From Acidobacteria bacterium Mor1 (lineage in GTDB: Bacteria; Acidobacteriota; Polarisedimenticolia; Polarisedimenticolales; Polarisedimenticolaceae): 64,000 nucleotides of DNA. A model generated the notes under the pieces. That model saw only the letters and a list, made by a program, of their open reading frames with translations. It ran no database searches and had not been told where the DNA came from. The stretch spans positions 2,845,263-2,909,262 of the forward strand of contig CP011806.1 of the NCBI GenBank assembly GCA_001664505.1, written 5' to 3'. Positions 41,195 to 51,064 of this stretch are shown here, piece after piece. The stretch's first letter is position 1; every line of letters starts with the position of its first letter. The translations under genes and the position numbers were made by a program.

Positions 41195-41245
41195 GCCGGC
41201 CGGGCAGGGCCGGTCGGGCAGGGCCGGCGAGGCCGATCAGCCGGT
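41195..41245 (-). repeat. 14-bp repeat starting at the stop of the last oxidase gene
   Basis: On the minus strand the sequence after the TGA at 41237-41239 contains two near-identical 14-base units, CCGGCCCTGCCCGA and CCGGCCCTGCCCGG. A diverged unit carrying the stop precedes them and a truncated one follows. The two convergent genes therefore each end in their own repeat family. Confidence 0.7.
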
Positions 41246-41908
41246 GATGAACAGCACCCCGTAGAGGATCAGCCAGATCACTCCGAGGAAATGCCAGTAG
41301 ATCGCGCTCTGCTTGACCCCGGGGTAGTAGGCCCAGGTGTACTTGCCTTTGAACGCGTTGCCCATCACGACCCCGAGCGGGATCAGCCCGCCGAGGATAT
41401 GGAGCGCATGGAGCCCGGTCAGCACCACGAAGAAGACGGTGTACGGGTTGCGTTCGGGAACGTAGGTCGCCGTGCGGCGGTCGAGGATGTCGGCGGGGAG
41501 CCAGTTGTACCAGTTGAGCGACTGGGCGATCAGGAAGCCGAACGCCAGCGCGAACGCAAAGGCCAATCCAGCCCGCAGGCCCTTCTGATCCCCTTTGCGG
41601 ATTCTCACCAGCGCCCACTGAATGCCCGCGCTACAGCCGGCCAGCACCGCGGTGCTGACCACCATGCCCCAGGGCAGCGGCTTGACCCCCTCGGGAGGCC
41701 AGGGATCGGTCTGGAAGCGAATCCAGAGGTAGCCGATCAGCGAGGCGAAGAAGAGAAAGGCGAGCCCGGCACAGAAGATCTGCACACCCAGGGTGCCGGT
41801 GCCGGGGTGCTCTACACCCTGCTCGCCATCAGGCGCGACGACGGTGGGATCGTCGTCCGGGGCAGGAACCGGCCGGGGGCGGTCCCCCGGACCGGAGCCT
41901 CCGGTCAC
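41237..41908 (-). CDS. Second cytochrome c oxidase subunit III-like protein
   Basis: A 223-residue inner-membrane protein with about five helices and a ~40-residue polar N-terminus. It shows subunit III (CtaE) features: FTVLTGLHALHILGGLIPL-type helix (VVLTGLHALHILGGLI), then AIYWHFLGVIWLILYGVLFITG at the end. It is thus a paralogue of the larger subunit III at 42276-43253. It is the last gene of the act-cox operon and starts directly at the previous stop. Two subunit III genes in one operon are unusual; one may replace part of the other or stabilise the ACIII contact. Confidence 0.8.
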   Translation of the reverse strand: MTGGSGPGDRPRPVPAPDDDPTVVAPDGEQGVEHPGTGTLGVQIFCAGLAFLFFASLIGYLWIRFQTDPWPPEGVKPLPWGMVVSTAVLAGCSAGIQWALVRIRKGDQKGLRAGLAFAFALAFGFLIAQSLNWYNWLPADILDRRTATYVPERNPYTVFFVVLTGLHALHILGGLIPLGVVMGNAFKGKYTWAYYPGVKQSAIYWHFLGVIWLILYGVLFITG

Positions 41909-42259
41909 CTACGGCACCACGCCGCCCGCGGCGGTGTAGCCCGGGATCATCGTCGGCTGGTACTGACCGGTATCGAGCAGCGCCAGGATGATGAACAGGC
42001 CTACGAAGGCGAGGGCTGATACGAAGATGACCGTGTTGAACGGGCGGTCCCAGACCAGGTGCATGAAGAACATGACCACCAGAGCCGCCTTGATCACGGC
42101 GATCACCATGGCGACCACCAGGTTCATGTTGCTACCGAAGTCGAAGCTGGTGACGGCCACGGTGGCCCAGGTCAGAATCAGCAGGATCGCCAGAACCCCG
42201 ATGAGGATCCAAAGGGGGACGACGTGAGGTACGTGCTTTCCGTCTGTCGATGACGCCAT
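41909..42259 (-). CDS. Cytochrome c oxidase subunit IV-like protein
   Basis: A 116-residue protein with three membrane helices (PLWILIGVLAILLILTWATVAV, then LVVAMVIAVIKAALVVMFFMHL, then IFVSALAFVGLFIILALLD). The IKAALVVMFFMHL segment is the conserved core of prokaryotic oxidase subunit IV (CtaF/CyoD-like, COX4_pro), which supports assembly of subunit I. It lies between the two subunit III genes, 16 bases from the upstream one and directly abutting the downstream one. Confidence 0.85.
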   Translation of the reverse strand: MASSTDGKHVPHVVPLWILIGVLAILLILTWATVAVTSFDFGSNMNLVVAMVIAVIKAALVVMFFMHLVWDRPFNTVIFVSALAFVGLFIILALLDTGQYQPTMIPGYTAAGGVVP

Positions 42260-42275
42260 GAGTCCTCTCCTCGGA

Positions 42276-43253
42276 TCAGTGAATCAGGTAGAGCAGCGGG
42301 AACAGGAAGATCCAGATCAAGTCGACCAAGTGCCAGTAGAGCCCGACGAGATCCACCGGCGTGTAGTACTCGGGCCCGAAGGCACCACCCAGCGACTTGA
42401 ACAGGAGCCAGAAGATCACGACGATCCCGCCCAGGACGTGGATCCCGTGCAGCCCGGTCATCAGGAAGTAGATACTGAAGAAGACCTTGGTCTTTTCCGG
42501 CTCGGGCCCGTGATGTTCTCCGTGGCCGTCGTCGGAGACGGTCAACACCGTGCCGCTGGGCGCCGAGCCCGGCGGAGCGATGGTGCTCTTCTCGACCTTG
42601 AGCCCCGAAGGCAGAATCTCCAGCACACCGTCGGGGAGCGCCTCGGCCTGCTCGCCGCCATGATCACCGGCAGCGGCTTCGTGGGCGGCATCTCCGTTGT
42701 GATCGGAAGCTCCGTTGTGATCGGCTGCGCCGTTGTGATCGGCGTCTCCGTGGTCATCTCCGCCGTCGTGGGCGGCGCCATGGTCGGCCGCGCCCGCCTC
42801 ATGGCCGTCGCCATGATCGTCGCCGTGATGCCCTTCCTCGTGGGGCTCGTAGGCCCGGGCCCAGAGCAGGCCGTGGTCGAACTTGGAGCTGTACTCGATG
42901 TACTTGATGCCCATGAAGCCGAAGGCGCCGGCGAGGGTCAGGATCAACATGAAGGGCAACAGTCTCTTCTGGCCCAGCTGGGCGGCACGCACCGCCCAGG
43001 CCATGGTCAGACTGCTGCAGAGCAGGACCACGGTGTTGATCGCACCCAGCTTGGTGTCGAGGAACTGATGGGCGTACATGAAGATCTCGGGGTGGTTGCC
43101 CCGGTAGACCGAGTACGCGCAAAACAGCCCACCGAACATCAGGACTTCGGTCGCGAGGAACAGCCACATCCCGAGCTTGCTCGAGGTGAACTGCTGTTCC
43201 GGCGTATCGAAGTGATGCTGTAGATACGACGGATGATCGTGGTCGTGACTCAC
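42276..43253 (-). CDS. coxC: Cytochrome c oxidase subunit III with a His-rich insertion
   Basis: A 325-residue subunit III. The N-terminal half has [21 protein letters not shown], the family's hallmark, and the C-terminal half has [15 protein letters not shown] and [20 protein letters not shown]. Between them, at residues ~136-255, is a hydrophilic insertion absent from normal subunit III. It contains about 19 histidines, many Asp/Gly, and three tandem 18-bp units encoding [18 protein letters not shown]. The N-terminus is also His-rich (MSHDHDH). The insertion would hang in an aqueous compartment and could bind copper, zinc or nickel. The ribosome site is GGGGAGAGG. Confidence 0.9.
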   Translation of the reverse strand: MSHDHDHPSYLQHHFDTPEQQFTSSKLGMWLFLATEVLMFGGLFCAYSVYRGNHPEIFMYAHQFLDTKLGAINTVVLLCSSLTMAWAVRAAQLGQKRLLPFMLILTLAGAFGFMGIKYIEYSSKFDHGLLWARAYEPHEEGHHGDDHGDGHEAGAADHGAAHDGGDDHGDADHNGAADHNGASDHNGDAAHEAAAGDHGGEQAEALPDGVLEILPSGLKVEKSTIAPPGSAPSGTVLTVSDDGHGEHHGPEPEKTKVFFSIYFLMTGLHGIHVLGGIVVIFWLLFKSLGGAFGPEYYTPVDLVGLYWHLVDLIWIFLFPLLYLIH

Positions 43254-43267
43254 GGCCCTCTCCCCTA

Positions 43268-43281
43268 ATCGTTACGCGTCG

Positions 43282-43287
<6 letters not shown>
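43268..43287 (-). repeat. Two-copy 10-bp repeat at the coxA stop
   Basis: On the minus strand GCGTAACGAC is followed at once by GCGTAACGAT. The TAA of the first copy (43282-43284) is the coxA stop; the second copy repeats TAA in another frame. The array leads into the coxC ribosome site. Confidence 0.8.
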
Positions 43288-44970
<1,683 letters not shown>

Positions 44971-44991
44971 CTGTTCTCCTCCAGTCCCTCT

Positions 44992-45013
44992 GAGCCCGTC
45001 GCGCAGCGGGCTC
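44992..45013 (-). promoter_or_regulatory. Hairpin between coxB and coxA
   Basis: GAGCCCG-TCGCGCAG-CGGGCTC is a perfect 7-bp stem with an eight-base loop in the 58-base gap between coxB and coxA, the longest gap within the operon's cox part. There is no T-run. It could stabilise the coxA message or set subunit stoichiometry. The coxB stop itself starts a loose two-copy GCAAC-type repeat. Confidence 0.5.
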
Positions 45014-45028
45014 TACGTTGCGTGCTCA

Positions 45029-46036
45029 CTAGTTGCCGAGCGACTTCAAGTAGGCGATCAATGCCGAGATATCCTGCTCGCTGAGGCGGCCCTGATAGGT
45101 CGGCATCACCGGGTCGTAGCCCGCCACGATGGTGGCCTGGGGCTCGAGGATTGACTCTCGGACGTAATTCTCATCGACCACGGCGGTGCCTCCGCCGACC
45201 AGGGCATGCTCGATGCCGTAGAGGCCGAGGAAGGTCGGACCGGTGCCGTTGACTCCGTCCACCGAGTGGCAGGTCTTGCAGCCGCGGGTGTTGTAGAGCT
45301 TCTCGCCGATCTCTTCCATCGACCAGCCCTTGTTGTAGTAGTCGGATTCTTCCTTGAGCCAGGGTTCGAACCCACCCGGCTCGTGCACCGTGACCTTGGC
45401 CAGCATGGCCGAGTGGTCCTTGCCGCAATACTCGGTGCACATCAGGTCATAGTCGCCGGCCTCGGTGGCCTCGAACCAGAGGTTCGAATAGCGGCCGGGC
45501 ACGATGTCCTTCTTGACCCGGAACTCCGGCACGAAGAACGCGTGCAACACATCGGACGAGGTCATGACCAGCTCGATCGGCGTGTCGATCGGCACGTGCA
45601 GCTCGTTGGTCACCGCCCCGTTGGGATAGGTGAACAGCCAGCTCCACTTCATCGCCGAGACCTGGATCTCGTAGGTGTCCTGGGGCGGGGTGGCCATATT
45701 CACGTACTGGGCGAAGCCCTGCCAGAACAACACGACCACGATGCCCAGGGGCAGCACCGACCAGGCGATCTCGATGGGGAGATGGTGGTCGGGCGCGGGC
45801 AGCGCCTCTTGATCCGGCGTGCGCCGCTTGTAGCGGAACATGAAGTACACGGTGATCAGCGTGATCAACACGAAGAAGAACACCGACAGCCAGAAGACCA
45901 CGTCCCAGGCGAAGTCGATGTCACCGGCGAAGGTGGATACCGAGCGGGGTAGCCAGACACGCTCGCTTGCCGCTGCGGCGATACCGGCAGGGATGGAGAT
46001 CACCCGCTGGAGAATTGAGGCCAACACGTCGATCAT
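45029..46036 (-). CDS. coxB: Cytochrome c oxidase subunit II with fused heme c (caa3-type)
   Basis: A 335-residue protein from the ATG at 46034-46036, one base after the sco stop, with GGAAGG upstream. Two membrane helices (~45-65 and ~92-108) anchor a periplasmic cupredoxin domain. The CuA ligands are H165 (SDVLHAFFVPEF) and C200, E202, C204, H208 and M211 in MCTEYCGKDHSAM. A C-terminal cytochrome c domain follows with heme motif CKTCH (253-257) and distal Met in YDPVMPTYQG. The fused heme accepts electrons from ACIII. The short gap to coxA contains a hairpin. Confidence 0.97.
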   Translation of the reverse strand: MIDVLASILQRVISIPAGIAAAASERVWLPRSVSTFAGDIDFAWDVVFWLSVFFFVLITLITVYFMFRYKRRTPDQEALPAPDHHLPIEIAWSVLPLGIVVVLFWQGFAQYVNMATPPQDTYEIQVSAMKWSWLFTYPNGAVTNELHVPIDTPIELVMTSSDVLHAFFVPEFRVKKDIVPGRYSNLWFEATEAGDYDLMCTEYCGKDHSAMLAKVTVHEPGGFEPWLKEESDYYNKGWSMEEIGEKLYNTRGCKTCHSVDGVNGTGPTFLGLYGIEHALVGGGTAVVDENYVRESILEPQATIVAGYDPVMPTYQGRLSEQDISALIAYLKSLGN

Positions 46037-46037
46037 C

Positions 46038-46865
46038 TCAGGCAACCTTCCGCTTCCTTCTGAGCTCGCGGGCCCAGAAAACGAGCAAAGCAACCCCAAG
46101 GACAGCCACGGTCAGCGCGCCGCCCACACGCATGATGTTCTTGGCCACTGGAGCGTACCGGCCTGCGGTAGCGTCGTAATGATAGCAATATAGGAGGAAG
46201 CGATCCAAAGTGGATCCGACCTTCCCCTCCGACGCTTCGACCAGGCCCAGCCGCAGGTCACGTGGCTCGAACTTGATGCCGTACAAATACCGCGAAACCA
46301 CCCCTCCAGGGGTGGACAGAGTCAGGACAGCGGGGTGTGCATATTCATCCCGAGCTTCCACGTACCGGTACTTGAAGCCGACCGCGTCGGCCAGAGCCCG
46401 GACATCCGCCTCCTGCCCGGTGAGGAAGTGCCAGCCGTTTTCGGCACCGGGCAATTTCAGTTCGCGCAGATACTCCTGCTTTTTGAACCGGGCCAGATCG
46501 GGTCCCTCCCGGGGATCGATACTGACCGTGACGATTTCGAACTTCTCACCGGGGACCCAGTCCAGTCCCTTGAGGCCCTTGGCCATCCCGTTCAGCACCA
46601 GGCTGCACAGCATCGGGCACTCGTAGTAGGCCAGCACCAGGATCACCGGGCGTTCCTTGCCGAAGTAATCTCCGAGACGGATCGTCCGGCCCCGCTCATT
46701 CTTGAATTGGAGGTCGAGGGGCAGGGTGTCGCCGAGATGCTCGACGACGTCGACCCCTTCGAGGTCCGCGGGCTGGTCCTGGAGCAACTGGGCCTGGGCC
46801 GGTCCCGCTACCAGGAAGAGCACCAGGCAGATCGGGGTCAGGACTTGGCGCGGGCTCGGTTGCAT
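46038..46865 (-). CDS. SCO1/SenC copper chaperone of the oxidase operon
   Basis: A 275-residue protein from the ATG at 46863-46865, which begins a signal peptide (ICLVLFLVAGPAQAQ). The thioredoxin-like domain carries LAYYECPMLCSLVLNGM (copper ligands in CPMLC), the family's VTVSIDPREGPDLA, and the third ligand His in DEYAHPAVLTLSTPGG. A C-terminal helix (ALTVAVLGVALLVFWARELRRKRK) anchors it in the membrane. It delivers copper to the CuA centre of CoxB, whose gene starts one base downstream. Upstream frames without start signals were not included. Confidence 0.92.
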   Translation of the reverse strand: MQPSPRQVLTPICLVLFLVAGPAQAQLLQDQPADLEGVDVVEHLGDTLPLDLQFKNERGRTIRLGDYFGKERPVILVLAYYECPMLCSLVLNGMAKGLKGLDWVPGEKFEIVTVSIDPREGPDLARFKKQEYLRELKLPGAENGWHFLTGQEADVRALADAVGFKYRYVEARDEYAHPAVLTLSTPGGVVSRYLYGIKFEPRDLRLGLVEASEGKVGSTLDRFLLYCYHYDATAGRYAPVAKNIMRVGGALTVAVLGVALLVFWARELRRKRKVA

Positions 46866-46881
46866 GGCGCCGCCTCGGGGG

Positions 46882-47214
46882 CTACTCCCCGCCCTGGGTC
46901 TCGTAGTCTTCGACCACGAGATCGATGGCCCGTTCCAGCGGGATCGCCGCAACGCCATCCTGTTCGTTGATCCAGCGGTATCCGTCGAGCGCCTCGGACT
47001 GCGCGACCCGCATCTCACCCAGTTCAGCCGGCTTGGCCGCGATGATCTTCTTTTGATGCTCGGCGTCGATGGTCACGAGGAAGATCGTGTGCAGCAGGAT
47101 CACGATGACGAACAGCAGAACGAAACCGACGAGCCCGACGAGGATCGTGCTCCACGACTGAGGATCGTCGTCCTTCATCGTGATGTCGGTGTGGTAGTGG
47201 TGCGTATCGGCCAT
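46882..47214 (-). CDS. Small single-helix membrane protein in the ACIII-oxidase operon
   Basis: A 110-residue protein from the ATG at 47212-47214, with GAGG six bases upstream; a GTG at 47226 overlapping the actF stop is less likely. The N-terminus is His-rich (MADTHHYHTDITM). One membrane helix covers ~28-50 (ILVGLVGFVLLFVIVILLHTIFL). The remainder is a soluble tail with EMRVAQSEALDGYRWINEQDG, ending EDYETQGGE. Its fixed place between actF and sco suggests a small accessory ACIII or oxidase subunit, comparable in position to the extra small subunits of known ACIII. No homology was recognised. A PQSW pattern precedes the helix. Confidence 0.65.
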   Translation of the reverse strand: MADTHHYHTDITMKDDDPQSWSTILVGLVGFVLLFVIVILLHTIFLVTIDAEHQKKIIAAKPAELGEMRVAQSEALDGYRWINEQDGVAAIPLERAIDLVVEDYETQGGE

Positions 47215-47222
47215 ATCGATCC

Positions 47223-48449
47223 TCACGCGTTCTCGAAGCTGAGCGATTCATGCAGGCGCGGATCGCCCACCGGGATCAGCGCCTGACGTCCGAGCTGCCA
47301 CAGGCCGAAGCCCAGGAAGATGCCTCCGACCCCGAGGAAGCAGAGGACATCCATCAGCCCCAGCGAGGGACCTGCGGGATGCAGCTGCGGCATGACCATC
47401 CAGTGCATGTCGATCCAGTGCATCACCAGCAGCCAGGCGGCGCCGAAGATCAGGGTGATGCCGCGGCGCTTGAGATGGCGCGACATCAGGAAGAAGAACG
47501 GGAAGATGAAGTGACCGACCAGGAGCAGCGCGCTCACGTCGGCCCAACCGCCCTCGCCGAAGCCGATCATGCGGGCCTTGTACCACATGGTCTCTTCGGG
47601 GATGTTCCCGTACCAGATCAGCATGAACTGGGAGAAACCGATGTAGGCCCAGAAGACGACGAAGGCGAACATCAGCTTGCCGAGATCCTGGAAGTGCTCG
47701 GCGGTGACCACGTTCTGCAGGACGCCGGTGCGCTGCAGGAAGTGGAACAGCAACACCATCATCGACACGGCGCCGAGGAAGGAGCCGGCGAAGAAGTAGA
47801 CCCCCCAGATGGTGCTGTACCAGTGGGGATAGAGCGACATCAGCAGGTCGAAGGCGGCCATCGTGACGCTGAGCGCGAAGATGAACATCGCGGGAGCGGC
47901 GAGCCCCTCGAGCCTGTTGGTGATCTTGTGGTCCTTGCTCTGGTCCTGGCGGATCGAGCCGCGGGCGAAGAACCAGGCCATTCCGGCCCAGAGCAGGCCG
48001 TAGAACACCAGGCGGAACTTGAAGAAGCCTTCGTTGAGCCAGGGCGCCTTGCCCTGGAGGATCTTGTCCCCTTCGACGTGATCGGCGTGGCTCCACTCGT
48101 AGAGGTCGTGGATGCCCGGAATGATCAGCAGCATCAGGAGAGCCAGCGGGATCAGCGTCATCGAGAAGATCTCGGCCATGCGGCGGAGTGAAACACTCCA
48201 GCCGGCGCGGCAGAGGCGCATGATCAGCACGAAGAACAGGCAGCCGACCGCGAGCGACAGGAAGTAGCTGAAGTTCTGCAGGTACGAGCGGAAGAACTGC
48301 TCGCGCGTCTCGTCGCTACCCTGCCCCATGAAGTAGCCGGCGCCGAGCGCCACCACCCCGATCAGCAGGAACACGATCCAGAGCTTGCTGACGCCCGATC
48401 CGAGCCGCAGCTGCTCGTCCGGAATCTCGACTTTGTGATGAGCACTCAT
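47223..48449 (-). CDS. actF: Alternative complex III subunit ActF (NrfD-like membrane protein)
   Basis: A 408-residue membrane protein with about ten helices, related to ActC/NrfD. Visible segments are GCLFFVLIMRLCRAGWSVSLRRMAE, then WFFARGSIRQDQS, then FQDLGKLMFAFVVFWAYIGFSQFMLIWYGNIPEET, and the C-terminal LGVGGIFLGFGLWQLG. The FSQ-x-x-x-I-W-Y-G-N-x-P-E-E pattern is characteristic of ActF. The N-terminus is His-containing (MSAHHKVEIP). It completes the membrane part of the quinol-oxidising complex. It overlaps actE by ATGA. Confidence 0.92.
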   Translation of the reverse strand: MSAHHKVEIPDEQLRLGSGVSKLWIVFLLIGVVALGAGYFMGQGSDETREQFFRSYLQNFSYFLSLAVGCLFFVLIMRLCRAGWSVSLRRMAEIFSMTLIPLALLMLLIIPGIHDLYEWSHADHVEGDKILQGKAPWLNEGFFKFRLVFYGLLWAGMAWFFARGSIRQDQSKDHKITNRLEGLAAPAMFIFALSVTMAAFDLLMSLYPHWYSTIWGVYFFAGSFLGAVSMMVLLFHFLQRTGVLQNVVTAEHFQDLGKLMFAFVVFWAYIGFSQFMLIWYGNIPEETMWYKARMIGFGEGGWADVSALLLVGHFIFPFFFLMSRHLKRRGITLIFGAAWLLVMHWIDMHWMVMPQLHPAGPSLGLMDVLCFLGVGGIFLGFGLWQLGRQALIPVGDPRLHESLSFENA

Positions 48450-49087
48450 CGCAGGGTCCCGCGCACTTCATTGGGAACATCTTCGACCGTGGCCGCCTGG
48501 CTTCGCTGAAGCGCGCGAATGTAGGCGACGATCGCCCAGCGATCCTTCTCTTCGATGCTGGACGCGTAGGGCGACATGGTGCGGATGCCGTTGGTGATCG
48601 TGTTGTACAGGTGGCCGTCGGAGCGGGTGTTTGCCGGGGCGTCGTGGAACGACGAAGGCGGCACCCAGGCACCCTCCTGGAGCTGCTCGGCCCGGCGGGA
48701 GACCATGCCGTCTCCGTAGCCCGAGAGTCCGTGGCAGGGGGTGCAGAAGATCTCGTAGCGTTCCTGGCCCCGCAGGATCAGGTCGCGGTCGACTTCCATC
48801 GGCAGGGTCGTGGCCCACTGGCCGTCGACGATTCCGCGATAGAAGTGATCGTCCTCCTTGAGCCAGCCGCGGGCGACGGTGCCGGGCACGTGGGCGCGCA
48901 TGGCGCGGCCGTCAACGAACAGCGGGTTGCCCTTTTGCGTCTTGAACTTCGGCTGGCTGTCCATGTCGGGGATGAGATGGACGCGCGGCTTCGGCGAGGT
49001 GTCGACGCGGGCGCGGGCGATGCAGGCGTAGGGCACCATCGCGATGGCGATGACCAGGGCGACGGTCCAGAAGAGCCAGCGAGGCAT
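48446..49087 (-). CDS. actE: Alternative complex III subunit ActE (mono-heme cytochrome c)
   Basis: A 213-residue membrane-anchored cytochrome c. The N-terminal helix (WLFWTVALVIAIAMVPYACIA) is followed by a periplasmic domain with one heme motif, CTPCH in YEIFCTPCHGLSGYGDGM. A distal Met is likely in IRTMSPYASSIEEKDRWAIVAYIRALQ, the family's typical ending. ActE passes electrons from the pentaheme ActA toward the oxidase or a soluble cytochrome c. The alanine of the signal is followed by a Cys at residue ~18 (YACIA), so lipidation is possible. It overlaps actF by four bases. Confidence 0.93.
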   Translation of the reverse strand: MPRWLFWTVALVIAIAMVPYACIARARVDTSPKPRVHLIPDMDSQPKFKTQKGNPLFVDGRAMRAHVPGTVARGWLKEDDHFYRGIVDGQWATTLPMEVDRDLILRGQERYEIFCTPCHGLSGYGDGMVSRRAEQLQEGAWVPPSSFHDAPANTRSDGHLYNTITNGIRTMSPYASSIEEKDRWAIVAYIRALQRSQAATVEDVPNEVRGTLR

Positions 49088-49090
49088 CGA

Positions 49091-49630
49091 TCAGTCCTCC
49101 AGCGACTGCACGTCGGTGCAATGCATCGAGCGCAGCAGTTCCTCGGTGCGCGCCTGATCGAACCGAGGGTCGGCCGCCTCGATTGCCAGGAAGAAGCGGT
49201 CGGTGGTGACCCGCTTGAACGCCTTGGAACGGAAGGTCGGGTGGTAGAACTTCGGCAGATCGTTGAGGAACATCATGCCGCCGAAGGTCGACAGCGCCGC
49301 GAACAGCACCGTCAGCTCGAAGGCCACCGGAATGTTCGCCGGAAGACTCCACATCGGCTTACCACTGATGTTGATCGGATAGTCGACGGCGTTCATCCAC
49401 CACTGCATCAGGATCGCCACCGCGGTTCCGGTGATGCCGGCCCCGAGGGTGATGAAGGGCAGCCACGAGTCCTTGAGGCCCATCGCCTTTTCCAGCCCGT
49501 GGACCGGGTACGGCGTGTAGGTGTCCCACTTGGTGTAGCCGGCGTCGCGAACCGCCTCGGAAGCCTTCATCAGCTTGAGCGGATTGTCGAACTCGGCGAG
49601 GACGCCCCAGAGCTTGGTCTGTTCGGCCAT
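49091..49630 (-). CDS. actD: Alternative complex III subunit ActD (DUF3341)
   Basis: A 179-residue protein with the DUF3341 pattern. It begins WGVLAEFDNPLKLMKASEAVRDAGYTKWDTYTPYPVHGL, then two closely spaced helices (PFITLGAGITGTAVAILMQWW and ANIPVAFELTVLFAALSTFGGMMFL) and a soluble end with RFDQARTEELLRS. ActD is a peripheral/membrane subunit without cofactors that contacts ActB and ActC. It starts directly at the actC stop and is followed after three bases by actE. Confidence 0.93.
   Translation of the reverse strand: MAEQTKLWGVLAEFDNPLKLMKASEAVRDAGYTKWDTYTPYPVHGLEKAMGLKDSWLPFITLGAGITGTAVAILMQWWMNAVDYPINISGKPMWSLPANIPVAFELTVLFAALSTFGGMMFLNDLPKFYHPTFRSKAFKRVTTDRFFLAIEAADPRFDQARTEELLRSMHCTDVQSLED

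Positions 49631-51064
<1,434 letters not shown>

Noticed and set aside
45355-45385. GGTTCGAACCC resembling a tRNA T-loop
   Set aside because: It lies inside coxB coding sequence and no acceptor or anticodon stem can be formed around it.
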